From the NCBI GenBank assembly GCA_046330415.1, contig JAXLSW010000016.1:62001-126000 (forward strand): a stretch of 64,000 nt of DNA. Direction: 5' to 3'. A model generated the notes under the pieces. It did not search any database, had not been told where the DNA came from, and saw only the letters and a list, made by a program, of their open reading frames with translations. Of this stretch, positions 25,303 through 33,427 are shown one piece after another (position 1 is the first letter of the stretch; each line of letters starts with the position of its first letter). The translations under genes and the position numbers were made by a program. The DNA is from RHKX01 sp046330415. GTDB taxonomy: Bacteria; Actinomycetota; Thermoleophilia; Solirubrobacterales; 70-9.

Positions 25303-26111
25303 GATCGCGCGGCCGTCCCGCCGACCCGCTCCGGCTCGTGCTCTCGCTTCTCGGTCGCGCCGGTGACGGCGCTCGCGTCCGCGCCCTTCGGCTTCGTCAG
25401 GTCAGCCGGAGGGTGTTTGACGGCCTCCTTGGCGTAGCGCTTGTGGGCGCGCTTCATCTTCTTCTCGTCGTAGTGCTTGCGCGCCCACGCCGACTCGGGC
25501 TTGGCCAACCGCAGCGCTCCGATGAAGCCGACGAGCTGGATGTAGATGCCGACGACGCCCCAGATCAGCTTGCCCTTGCGGAAGCAGATGTAGGCGAGAA
25601 AGAGGCCGATCGAGATCGTGATCGCGATCGAGACGATCGCCTCGACGCTGGTGCCGCTGTCCTCGGCGCTGCCGATGCCGAGCGGGTAGACCCCGACGAG
25701 CATGAAGCCGCTGGCGATCGTGAAGACGATCACCGCGTCGATCGACTGCCGGCCCTGCTCGGACCAATAGACGTCCTCGAGGTGGAGCCAGAGCGCGAAC
25801 TCGTCGAGCGTCAGCGCGGCGCCGATCCCGAACATGATCGCCGTCACCTCCAGTGGCGGCTGCAGCGCGATCGAGACGAGCCCCGACACCAGCAGCAGGG
25901 AGATCCCCCAGACGAGATGGTGGATATGGGTGTCGCCGGCTTCGACGTTGCCGAGCCAGGAGAAGCGGTCGGTGCGGATCGAGTGGGTGATGAAGCGGGT
26001 GATGCCGAACGTGACGCCGAAGGCGATCAGCATGAACAGGATCGGTTGGTTGCCCTGCTCCACCACGTGCTCGGTGTAGGTGCTCCAAACAGTTGCGAGC
26101 GGGACGTCCAT
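25299..26111 (-). CDS. Integral membrane protein, unknown function
   Basis: 270 residues with about six hydrophobic segments (LFMLIAFGVTFGITRFI near residue 24, GISLLLVSGLVSIAL near 70, AVIVFTIASGFMLVGVY near 125, IVSIAITISIGLFLAYI near 158, IWGVVGIYIQLVGFIGAL near 183). Conserved-looking polar blocks lie between: GDTHIHHLVWG and LDEFALWLHLEDVYW, with histidine and acidic residues at the membrane edge. The C-terminal 70 residues are charged. First gene of the run leading to the secreted hydrolase. No function recognised. Confidence 0.7.
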   Translation of the reverse strand: MDVPLATVWSTYTEHVVEQGNQPILFMLIAFGVTFGITRFITHSIRTDRFSWLGNVEAGDTHIHHLVWGISLLLVSGLVSIALQPPLEVTAIMFGIGAALTLDEFALWLHLEDVYWSEQGRQSIDAVIVFTIASGFMLVGVYPLGIGSAEDSGTSVEAIVSIAITISIGLFLAYICFRKGKLIWGVVGIYIQLVGFIGALRLAKPESAWARKHYDEKKMKRAHKRYAKEAVKHPPADLTKPKGADASAVTGATEKREHEPERVGGTAARS

Positions 26112-26184
26112 CGCGGATCAGCCTACGCGGGCCGGCGTAGTCGCGAGCCGCGCCGGGCCGCGATGACGGGCGCGTGGCGGCGGG

Positions 26185-26778
26185 CTACCGGGCGACCGGA
26201 GGCGCGGCGCGAACGCCGGCGGTTCGCGCCGAGGGCCGAAGTCCCGTCAACCGCAGGCTGCCGAGGAACGCCACCGGAGCCGCCGCGAGCGCGAGCATCG
26301 CGATCAGCCAGGTGGAGCGCGTATCCGACCCCGAGCCGATCGCGTGGGCGAGTCCGAGGACGAACACGATCCCCGTCCACCTGTGCAGCTTCCTCCAGAG
26401 CGCCGTCCCGATCGAGCTGCGGACGTAGAAGCTCAAGGTGAACGCGAGCGCGAGCCATCCCGCGATGACTCCGAGCCCGGTCCACAGTGGGTTGACGGGC
26501 ATGGTGAAAGGAACGGCGATCTCCGCCACCGTGGGGCGCAGGAAGCCGTCGCCGAGCAGCAGCAGGCCGTGGCCGGCGATCGCTCCGACCGAGACCAGCG
26601 CCACCGCCTCGTGCAGCACCTTGAAGCGGGCCGCCACTCCGGGTCGCTTTCCGATGCGCGTCGAGAGGGCCAGGCCGAAGCCGACCGAGGCCGACGTCAG
26701 CAGGAGCGCGACGATTCCCAGCGATCGGCTCGCGAGCCAGAACAGGTGCGAGGTCGGATCGACCGCGGCCGCGATCAT
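26185..26778 (-). CDS. Ferric-reductase-like transmembrane protein
   Basis: 197 residues with five or six hydrophobic helices. Histidines that could bind haem lie in FKVLHEAVAL, GAIAGHGLLLL, WRKLHRWTGI and LGLAHAIGS, spaced as in the ferric reductase/MsrQ-like membrane domain. No FAD/NAD domain follows, so electrons must come from or pass to another protein. Start ATG 26778 overlaps the apbE stop by 4 bases, placing it last in an operon of small membrane protein, ApbE and this protein. Confidence 0.75.
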   Translation of the reverse strand: MIAAAVDPTSHLFWLASRSLGIVALLLTSASVGFGLALSTRIGKRPGVAARFKVLHEAVALVSVGAIAGHGLLLLGDGFLRPTVAEIAVPFTMPVNPLWTGLGVIAGWLALAFTLSFYVRSSIGTALWRKLHRWTGIVFVLGLAHAIGSGSDTRSTWLIAMLALAAAPVAFLGSLRLTGLRPSARTAGVRAAPPVAR

Positions 26779-27737
26779 GCCGCCCCTTCGAGCGCCAACC
26801 GGCTCGTCCCCACCTCGCCGATCAGCTCGACCTCCCCGGAGTCGAGCACCAGAGCGCCGCCGCCGGGAGCGAGTAGGCGGCGCGCCCGGCTGGGTCCGGC
26901 GAGGAGTGCCGTCTTCGCGAGGACTTCGGCCCGGGTCGCGGTCGGCGCGAACGCGGTGGCCTGGACGACCCCGGTCCACGCCGGCAGGCCGGTCGAGGGG
27001 TCGATCAGGTGGTGGAGGTAGGAGTCGCCCGACCGCCAGATCCGATTCCGGAGACCGCTGGTGGCGACTCCCCCGGCGCTGACTTCGAGGAAGAGCGCCG
27101 AACGTTCGTCGAAGGGGTGGAGAATCTCGACGCTCCGGGCCCGCTGCGAGCGGCCACCGATGCGCAGGTCGCCTCCGCAATCCACGGCGAACGACGTGTA
27201 CTCGCGAAGGCGCCTCGAAGTCAGGTCCGCGATCAGCCCCTTGCCGATGCCGCCGCTGTCGATCCGCATCCCGGGAGGGCGGCTCACCAAACCCTGCGCC
27301 GGGTCCGCGCGCACCTCTTGCCAGCGCGCGGTCGGCGCCGCACCCGCCGGCCGGCGCTCGGGCGCGACGGCGAGTGCGCTGCGAAGGTCGGCGGGCTCCG
27401 CCCCGGCGCGGGAGCTCCCGTACCCGATGCGCTCCAGCTGGTTCACCACCGCCGAATCCACGAGCCCGCCGCTGGCGGCTGCGGCTCGCCGCGCCTCGAG
27501 CACCAACCCCGCCACGAGCGGCCCGGCCACGACATCCCGGTCGGCGCTCGCGTTCATCCGCGAGAGCGCGCTGCTCGGCTCGAATCGGGACAGCTCCCGG
27601 TGGAAGCCGCGCATCAACGCCTCCAGCTCCAGCGCCATCAGCTCCGGGGGTGCCGCGGCCTCGGCGGTCGGCGCCCCAATCAGGATCCGCACCCTGGAGC
27701 CGAGCAGATCAAAGCTGCGTTCGACCTCGCTCCGCAT
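26775..27737 (-). CDS. apbE: ApbE-type FAD:protein FMN transferase
   Basis: 320 residues covering the ApbE domain: RFEPSSALSRMNASADR near residue 50, RIDSGGIGKGLIADL near 172, FAVDCGGDLRIGG near 195, and HHLIDPSTGLPAWTGVVQAT near 240 with the magnesium/FAD-binding region after it (ATRAEVLAKTALL). ApbE attaches FMN covalently to a Ser/Thr of target proteins outside the membrane. No signal peptide is apparent, so it may act at the inner face or use an atypical export route. Sits between the small membrane protein and the reductase-like protein, suggesting a flavin-based membrane redox chain. Confidence 0.88.
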   Translation of the reverse strand: MRSEVERSFDLLGSRVRILIGAPTAEAAAPPELMALELEALMRGFHRELSRFEPSSALSRMNASADRDVVAGPLVAGLVLEARRAAAASGGLVDSAVVNQLERIGYGSSRAGAEPADLRSALAVAPERRPAGAAPTARWQEVRADPAQGLVSRPPGMRIDSGGIGKGLIADLTSRRLREYTSFAVDCGGDLRIGGRSQRARSVEILHPFDERSALFLEVSAGGVATSGLRNRIWRSGDSYLHHLIDPSTGLPAWTGVVQATAFAPTATRAEVLAKTALLAGPSRARRLLAPGGGALVLDSGEVELIGEVGTSRLALEGAA

Positions 27738-27738
27738 C

Positions 27739-28059
27739 TCAGGAGGTGCTGGTCTGGACCGGGGTGGGCAGGGGCGCGGGGGTCGCCGACTGGGCGAGGA
27801 CGGCTCCCTCGCCCTCCTCGCCCTCGCCTTCGCTGACCGAGAGCGCGGGCTGGGTCGTCCTCTTGCTCGCGGCCTTCGTCCCCGATCCGATCACGGGATC
27901 TCCTCCGCGCGCCATCTGCAGAGTCAGCCCGCTGAAGATCAGGGCGACGGCGACGGCGCTGATGGCGGCGGCGCGCAGGATGGTCGTCGAGAGCGCGAGT
28001 CGCCGGAGAGGTGGGCGGCGTGGGCGCCGAGGGGGTGGAGGAGGGGGCGCGGATCGCAT
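27739..28059 (-). CDS. Small single-pass membrane protein upstream of apbE
   Basis: 106 residues: proline/arginine-rich N-terminus, one transmembrane helix (ILRAAAISAVAVALIFSGLT), the segment LQMARGGDPVIGSG just after it, and a Ser/Thr/Pro-rich tail outside. It ends one base before the apbE start, so the two are cotranscribed. It has no FMN-binding domain and no clear flavinylation motif. Possibly a partner of the redox proteins; function unknown. Confidence 0.6.
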   Translation of the reverse strand: MRSAPPPPPPRRPRRPPLRRLALSTTILRAAAISAVAVALIFSGLTLQMARGGDPVIGSGTKAASKRTTQPALSVSEGEGEEGEGAVLAQSATPAPLPTPVQTSTS

Positions 28060-28162
28060 GTGGCGAGAATCCCGCGGCTCGCCTATGGCGAGCTAAGCAC
28101 TTCGTTAGATGTCTCTGAGATTGCGAGGCGCGGATTCCTCACGCGCCTACGATCGGACCCCG

Positions 28163-28840
28163 ATGCGCATCCTCATCGCCGAAGACGAGCGCGGCATAGC
28201 CGACTTCCTCTCGCGCGCCCTCGAATCCGAGGGGTTCGTGACGACGTGCTCTGGCGACGGTGCCGAGGCCGAGGCGCTCGCCCTCGGCGGTGACTTCGAC
28301 CTGCTGCTCCTCGACCTGATGCTGCCGCGGCGAAGCGGGCTGGAGGTCCTCGAGACGGTTCGTCGCGAGCGACCCGAGCTCCCGGTGATCGTGCTCACGG
28401 CCCTCGGGCAGAAGCAGGACGTGGTCGAGGGGCTCGATCGTGGCGCGGACGACTACATCACCAAGCCGTTCGACCTCGACGAGCTGCTTGCCCGCGTCCG
28501 CGCTCAGCTCCGCCGTCCGGCTCAGCGAGATCCGACGCGATTGGTCGTCGGTGACCTGGAGCTCGACCTGCGAACCCGGGAGGTGCGAAATCGCGGCGAG
28601 GAGGTCCGGCTGACGACGCGCGAGTTCGAGCTGCTCGTCTACCTGATGCGGCATCCCAATCAGGTCCTCTCTCGCGAGCAGATCTTGAGCGCTGTCTGGG
28701 GGTACGACTTCGATCCGGGCACGAACGTCCTCAGCGTCTACATCAACTACCTGCGGCGCAAGCTCGAGGTCGACGGCGAGCCGGCGCCGATCGAGACGGT
28801 GCGCTCGGCGGGCATCCGGCTGGTGGGGCCACGTGTCTAG
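28163..28840 (+). CDS. OmpR/PhoB-family response regulator
   Basis: 225 residues. Receiver domain: acidic pair in IAEDERG, phospho-acceptor Asp51 in LLLDLMLPRRSG, Thr in VIVLTALGQ, Lys in YITKPFDLDEL. The C-terminal winged helix has TTREFELLVYLMRHPNQVLS and NVLSVYINYLRRKLE. ATG 28163 places the receiver at the true N-terminus. The gene overlaps its histidine kinase by 8 bases and is divergent from the apbE operon with about 100 bases between, which makes that operon its likely target. Confidence 0.92.
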   Translation: MRILIAEDERGIADFLSRALESEGFVTTCSGDGAEAEALALGGDFDLLLLDLMLPRRSGLEVLETVRRERPELPVIVLTALGQKQDVVEGLDRGADDYITKPFDLDELLARVRAQLRRPAQRDPTRLVVGDLELDLRTREVRNRGEEVRLTTREFELLVYLMRHPNQVLSREQILSAVWGYDFDPGTNVLSVYINYLRRKLEVDGEPAPIETVRSAGIRLVGPRV

Positions 28841-30272
28841 GTTCAGATCCCTCGTTCCCTCGGGAATGAGGGCCCGCCTGGTGCTCGCGATCGTGCTCGT
28901 CGTCGCCGTCGTCCTCGGAGGCAGCTTCTTCGCTCTGCACGAGGGGACTGGAGCTGACTTGAAGGGGGCGGTCGACGACCAACTGCGCGCCGACGCGACC
29001 GAGTTCGCCCGCTCAACCGCTTCGAGCGCCCGCACGGAGCGGCAGCTCGAGCGTCGAGCGCGTTCGTTCATCTCGGGGCAGGGCTACCACGGCGACTCGC
29101 GGATCTTCGTCGTCCAGGTTGGTGATGGGCGTGACGACGTGGTGACCAATGAGCCCGACGCCCTCGACGACACGGGTGAGGAGGAGGGGGAATCGCCCGA
29201 CGGGGACGACGCGGCTGGGGGGATGCTCGAGGCCCCGCTCGGTTACGCCACGATCGGCGCGCCGGACGGCGGTCACCTCCGCGTGCTCAGCGAGCGAGTT
29301 GGTCCCGCCGACGCGCCGATCGGGACCTTCCGCGTCGCGCAGTCTCTGACCCCGATCGGCGACGCTCAGGGAAGCCTGAGGGACACACTGCTCGTCGTCG
29401 GGATCGCCGCCGCCGTACTCCTCGTCGTGGCGGCGCTATGGATCGCGACGCTGGTCACCCGGCCGCTCAGCCGGATCGCCACGTTCGCAAGCGACGTCGA
29501 GGCGAGCGGTCTCGATCGCCGGCTCACCGAGGAGGGTGGGTCCGCGGAGATCCGCAGCCTCACGGTCTCCCTCAACCGGATGCTCGACCGGCTTCAGGCC
29601 GCATTCGATCGCGAGCGCGAGTTCGTCGCCGATGCCTCCCACGAGCTCCGCACGCCGGTCACGATCGCCCAGGGTGAGCTCGACTTGCTCCGGCGCGACG
29701 CGGATCCGGGAGAGCGGGAGCGGCTCGAGGTCGTCCGCAGGGAGCTGAAGCGCATGGAGCGGCTGGTGGCCGAGATGCTCACGATCGCCTCCCAGGATGC
29801 GGAGGGCGCGCTTCGGCACGACCGCGTTGACGTCTCCGACCTCCTCTCCGACCTGCGCCGCGACGCACCGCTGATGGGCAGGCGCCGATACGAGATCGCC
29901 GACCTGGGCGGCACCGTCGAGGCCGACCCCGATCGTCTCGCCCAGGTCTTCCGGAACCTTGTGGGGAATGCCGTCGCACACACGGCTGTGGACGGGCTGA
30001 TTGCGGTGGCGGCGACGGCGGAGGGCGAGGTCATTCGCTTCGACATCACTGATGACGGCCCCGGCTTCAGCGCCGCGGAGGCCGGGCGGCTGTTCGATCG
30101 CTTCTACCGGACCGAGAGCAGCCGCTCCCAGGGTGGGAGCGGCAGCGGTCTCGGTCTGGCGATCGCCCGCTCCATCGTCGAGGCGCACGGCGGCAGGATC
30201 TGGGCCGAAGCCGGAGGCGAGGAGGGCGGCGGCAGGGTCTCGTTCGAGTTGCCCGGCTACCTGGCCGGCTGA
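28833..30272 (+). CDS. Sensor histidine kinase
   Basis: 479 residues. A transmembrane helix near residue 15-33 (LVLAIVLVVAVVLGGSFFAL), an extracytoplasmic sensor to about 185, a second helix (LLVVGIAAAVLLVVAALWIA) and a HAMP linker. HisKA: ADASHELRTPVTIAQGEL with the phospho-His near 270. ATPase: FRNLVGNAVAH (N box), DDGPGFS (G1), SGSGLGLAIARSIVEAHGG (G2). GTG 28833 overlaps the regulator gene. The sensor has an acidic EEEGESPDGDD stretch near 125, which might sense cations. Its end overlaps the convergent 30257-30640 gene by 16 bases. Confidence 0.92.
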   Translation: MSRFRSLVPSGMRARLVLAIVLVVAVVLGGSFFALHEGTGADLKGAVDDQLRADATEFARSTASSARTERQLERRARSFISGQGYHGDSRIFVVQVGDGRDDVVTNEPDALDDTGEEEGESPDGDDAAGGMLEAPLGYATIGAPDGGHLRVLSERVGPADAPIGTFRVAQSLTPIGDAQGSLRDTLLVVGIAAAVLLVVAALWIATLVTRPLSRIATFASDVEASGLDRRLTEEGGSAEIRSLTVSLNRMLDRLQAAFDREREFVADASHELRTPVTIAQGELDLLRRDADPGERERLEVVRRELKRMERLVAEMLTIASQDAEGALRHDRVDVSDLLSDLRRDAPLMGRRRYEIADLGGTVEADPDRLAQVFRNLVGNAVAHTAVDGLIAVAATAEGEVIRFDITDDGPGFSAAEAGRLFDRFYRTESSRSQGGSGSGLGLAIARSIVEAHGGRIWAEAGGEEGGGRVSFELPGYLAG

Positions 30273-30640
30273 GCGATCACCCCGCCTCGGTCGAGGACCG
30301 CGCGAACCGCGGCGACCACGACGGTGGCTTCCAGCAGAAGGGAGATCAGCCCCGAGATCTCCCACTCGCCTTCCTTGTAGCCGGGGAGGCCAGTGGTCCG
30401 CGAGAGCACGAACCCGACCCCCATCCCCGCCGCGACCAGCGCCGCCGCCGTCCACTCCGGGGCCTCGCCGCGCCGGATGATCACCGCGGCGAGAAGCAGG
30501 CAGGAGACGCCTCCGGCGATGAAGAGAGCGCCGACGTAGGTCTTCTCGTCCAAGTACTCGGGTGCGAGAACGAGGTGGAGGATCCCCGTAGCCGCCAGGG
30601 CGGCGACGCCCGCGCGGCTCAGGCTGGACCGGTCTTGCAT
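30257..30640 (-). CDS. Four-helix membrane protein
   Basis: 127 residues with four hydrophobic segments (VAALAATGILHLVLAPEY, YVGALFIAGGVSCLLLAAVI, WTAAALVAAGMGVGFVLS, GLISLLLEATVVVAAVRAVL). The ILHLVLAPEYLDEKTYVGALF block is common in small actinobacterial membrane proteins of unknown function. ATG 30640 follows a ribosome-site-like GGAGAAGCAAG. Its 3' end overlaps the histidine kinase gene tail-to-tail. Confidence 0.65.
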   Translation of the reverse strand: MQDRSSLSRAGVAALAATGILHLVLAPEYLDEKTYVGALFIAGGVSCLLLAAVIIRRGEAPEWTAAALVAAGMGVGFVLSRTTGLPGYKEGEWEISGLISLLLEATVVVAAVRAVLDRGGVIAQPAR

Positions 30641-30773
30641 CTTGCTTCTCCTTCGATCGTGGTCGCCGGGCGGCGACCTTCGCGAGCGAGGATGCGGGCC
30701 TCTTACAAGACCGGTCGAAGGCGGGGATGAGAGACTCCTAATGTCATCTGAACGAGAGCGAGGGGAAGCGCCG

Positions 30774-31211
30774 GTGCCCGATGAACCCACGATGCCGCTG
30801 ACCGGCCGCTGCTCCTGCGGCGGTGTCACCTACGAGGTCTCCGAGCCCCTTCTCGGGATGGGCCTCTGCTACTGCAAGCGCTGCCAGCGCCGCACCGGGA
30901 CCGCGTTCTCGGCCACGACCCTGACGGTGCCCGGGTCGTTCTCGATCACCGCGGGGGAGGAGCTCGTAACCACCTACGTCCCCGGCGGCGACGGCTGGAA
31001 CAAGAGCTTCTGCTCGAAGTGCGGCGGCCACCTCTTCACGACCAACCCGGACAACCCCGATCTGCTCGCGGTCCGCGCCGGCACCTTCGACGGCGACCCC
31101 GGCGTCCGCCCGGGCCTGCATCAGTTCACCGACTACGCCTCCGAGTGGTGGCCGGTCCCCGACGACGACCTGCCGCACTTCCCGGAGCGCATGCGGTACC
31201 CGGACGCCTAG
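30774..31211 (+). CDS. GFA/CENP-V-like zinc-binding protein
   Basis: 145 residues. Two zinc sites of the glutathione-dependent formaldehyde-activating (GFA) fold are visible: GRCSCGG and CYCKRCQR near the N-terminus, and FCSKCGGHLF near residue 85. Despite the family name, most members have no proven formaldehyde role. GTG 30774 is preferred because GAGGGG lies eight bases upstream; the ATGs at 30741 and 30792 are alternatives without good sites. Confidence 0.8.
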   Translation: MPDEPTMPLTGRCSCGGVTYEVSEPLLGMGLCYCKRCQRRTGTAFSATTLTVPGSFSITAGEELVTTYVPGGDGWNKSFCSKCGGHLFTTNPDNPDLLAVRAGTFDGDPGVRPGLHQFTDYASEWWPVPDDDLPHFPERMRYPDA

Positions 31212-31266
31212 CGCGAAGCCTGCTCGCGGTCTGACCCGGTGCGGCCCGCTCGCCGCCCGCTCGCGC

Positions 31267-32526
31267 TCAGGCGCCGCGTCTGCGGATCAGCTTGCGGTAG
31301 GCGCCGAAGGCGGGCTTCGGCGAGTAGTCGTCGCGGAGCAGGCCGAAGTACGACTGGAAGTTGGGGCCGGCGCTGTTGTTGTCGCGGAGGCCGAACCAGA
31401 TCGCTTCCTCGATGCCGTAGGTGCCGCGGTAGCGGCTCAAAGCCCCCATGAACCCCTTCAGCGCCTGCGCCTGCTCCTCCTCGGTGCGCCCGGGGCCCGT
31501 CGGGTAGCCGAGCTCGTCGACGTGGATCGGCACCCGCGCGCCGAAGCCCGCGAGCGGCATCAGGCACTCGCGCATCTGCGCGATCTGCTCGAGCAGCGCG
31601 TCGGCCGGGTCGGTGAGGGACGAGGGGACGAAGGTGCCCGGGTAGGAGTCGATGCCGACCCAGTCGGTCGCCTTGCGCAGGCGCGCACCTCCGGCGGCGC
31701 CGACCGCCCGCCAGAACGCGGCGTCGTCGCCGAAGACGCCGTTGCCGTAGGCGAAGTTGAAGCCGACCGTGAGCTGGTCGTAGCCGCGGCGCTTCGCCTC
31801 GCGCGCGGCGGCGGGGACTCCACGCGCAAGCGCCTCGACGGCGTTTGCGTAGGCGCCGTCGGAGGTGTTCGGCGAGAGCGTCAGGTCCGCCTCGTTGGTG
31901 ATCTGCAGCGCGGTCACGTGCTCGATCGGCCCGAACGCCCGAACCACCTTGCGCACATAGTCGAGCCACGCACCGATGTCGCCGTTCCGCTCCGGCGCCG
32001 GGTGGTAGCGGACCTGGATCGTCACGTCGATCCCCAGCGACGAGTAGTGCCTCGCCATCCGCCGGAACTCGCGGATGCCGGCGGCGCCGTCTGCCTGGAA
32101 GAGCCGGTTGAGCCGCACGCTCAGGTGCCGCTTGCCACGCTTGCCCTTGAGCCGCAGCAGCGCCTCGTCGCGCAGGCGCTTGTTCTCGGGGACGGTCGGC
32201 GTCACCTGCGAGGCGCCGGCCTCGCCGGCGAGGCGCGGCCCGACGCCGAACCGAAGCGGCGGCGCCCCGCCCTGCGGTGAGTCGTCGGCGTAGCTCTGCG
32301 TGCAGTCGGGATCGGGGAGGCTTGGCGGGGGCGTCTGCGATGGCGGGATCGCGCCGGGCGCGTCCCAGGGGATCGCGGCCGCAGGCGACGGGGTCGCCGC
32401 CGCGCCCGCGAGCAGCAGCGCCACCGCGACCGCTGCGCGACCGCCCGCCGATCCACCGCGCCCGCCGACGCCCCGGCGGCGCGCGACCGTCCTTCGACCG
32501 AGATCGATGAAGCGCCCGCTCCTCAC
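31267..32526 (-). CDS. Secreted clan GH-A-like glycoside hydrolase
   Basis: 419 residues. A signal peptide (AAVAVALLLAGAAATPSPAA) and proline-rich linker lead to a TIM-barrel-like domain. The acid/base Glu is probably in VTALQITNEADLTLS near residue 230 (NE motif after strand 4) and the nucleophile Glu in VPIHVDELGYPTGPG near 345. WFGLRDNNSAGPN completes the pattern seen in GH5/GH39-like proteins. The exact family is not settled. No ATG is in frame before the signal peptide; GTG 32526 is the only plausible start. Confidence 0.65.
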   Translation of the reverse strand: MRSGRFIDLGRRTVARRRGVGGRGGSAGGRAAVAVALLLAGAAATPSPAAAIPWDAPGAIPPSQTPPPSLPDPDCTQSYADDSPQGGAPPLRFGVGPRLAGEAGASQVTPTVPENKRLRDEALLRLKGKRGKRHLSVRLNRLFQADGAAGIREFRRMARHYSSLGIDVTIQVRYHPAPERNGDIGAWLDYVRKVVRAFGPIEHVTALQITNEADLTLSPNTSDGAYANAVEALARGVPAAAREAKRRGYDQLTVGFNFAYGNGVFGDDAAFWRAVGAAGGARLRKATDWVGIDSYPGTFVPSSLTDPADALLEQIAQMRECLMPLAGFGARVPIHVDELGYPTGPGRTEEEQAQALKGFMGALSRYRGTYGIEEAIWFGLRDNNSAGPNFQSYFGLLRDDYSPKPAFGAYRKLIRRRGA

Positions 32527-32555
32527 CGGGCGGAGGCTACGGACGCGCGGGCCGC

Positions 32556-32987
32556 CTAGCGCCGGCTGAACGCGACGACCGGGATCGTGCGCTCGGTGCG
32601 CTCGGCGTAGGAGTCGTAGTCGGGCCACGCCTCCGTCATCGCCTTCCAGAGCCGGTCGCGCTCCTCGCCCTCGACGACCTCCGCTGTGACGGGGATCACC
32701 TCGTCCTTGACCTGGATCTCGATGTCCTCGGGGTTGGCGACGAGGTTCTGGAACCAGATCGGGTCGTGGTCCCAGCCGCCCTTGGAGGCGATCACGACCC
32801 AGCGGCCGTCGTCGGTCACGTGGATCAGCGGGGTCGTCCGCATCTCCCCGGACTTCTTGCCCTTGGTGGTCAGCAGCAGGATCGTCGTGCCGCGCCAGTG
32901 GTAGCCGTGCTCGCCGTCGGTCTCTCTGTAGACGCGCACGTGCTCGGGGCCGAACAGCTGGTCGTCTTCGCTCTCGCTCGCATGCAT
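32556..32987 (-). CDS. F420H2-dependent (Ddn-type) nitroreductase-family protein
   Basis: 143 residues. GTTILLLTTKGKKSGEMRTTPLIHV, then WVVIASKGGWDHDPIWFQNLVANPEDIEIQV, matches the deazaflavin-dependent nitroreductase family (FDOR-B/Ddn), small split-barrel proteins that use reduced F420 to reduce quinones, nitro compounds or fatty acids. The Lys-x-Ser-Gly motif at TKGKKSG contacts the F420 tail. F420 use suits an actinobacterium. Monocistronic. Confidence 0.85.
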   Translation of the reverse strand: MHASESEDDQLFGPEHVRVYRETDGEHGYHWRGTTILLLTTKGKKSGEMRTTPLIHVTDDGRWVVIASKGGWDHDPIWFQNLVANPEDIEIQVKDEVIPVTAEVVEGEERDRLWKAMTEAWPDYDSYAERTERTIPVVAFSRR

Positions 32988-33085
32988 CGGGCGAGCTTAC
33001 GCCCCTGGAATCGCGGGCCTCCGCTGGTCCGCCCGCGGCTGGCACGATCACCCGCGATGCGATCGGCAGCAGGGAGGCCAGCGAG

Positions 33086-33427
33086 GTGACGTTCGACGAG
33101 GCGCTCGCCGCGCTGCTCACTCTCGTCGGCCAGCGGGTCGAGGTCCACGTGATGGACGCGGGGGAGAGCCCGCACCTCGTCGCCACCTTCGCCGGGACCC
33201 TGCAGGCCGGCTACTCGACGAGCGGTGGCGAGCCCGACGAACGCGAGTCGATCTTCGTCCGCATCGACGCGGGCGAGGAGAACGCCTCGGTCATCCTCGA
33301 CCGCGAGGTCTACCGCGAGGCGATCGTCCACCCGGACGGCGCCATGAACCTGCAGATGGGGACCACCGAGCTCGCGGTGATGGCCGCCCCCCGCGACCCC
33401 GCCGACACCCGCGAGGCCGCCCGGTGA
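33086..33427 (+). CDS. Small protein of unknown function upstream of an acyl-CoA synthetase
   Basis: 113 residues, mixed alpha/beta, acidic, no signal peptide. It begins with LLTLVGQRVEVHVMD and continues with beta strands (HLVATFAGTLQAGYS, ESIFVRIDAG, ASVILDREVYREAIVHPDGA), which could form a small barrel. I do not recognise a family. Its stop overlaps the start of the synthetase gene (GTGA, 33424-33427), so the two are co-translated. Confidence 0.6.
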   Translation: MTFDEALAALLTLVGQRVEVHVMDAGESPHLVATFAGTLQAGYSTSGGEPDERESIFVRIDAGEENASVILDREVYREAIVHPDGAMNLQMGTTELAVMAAPRDPADTREAAR

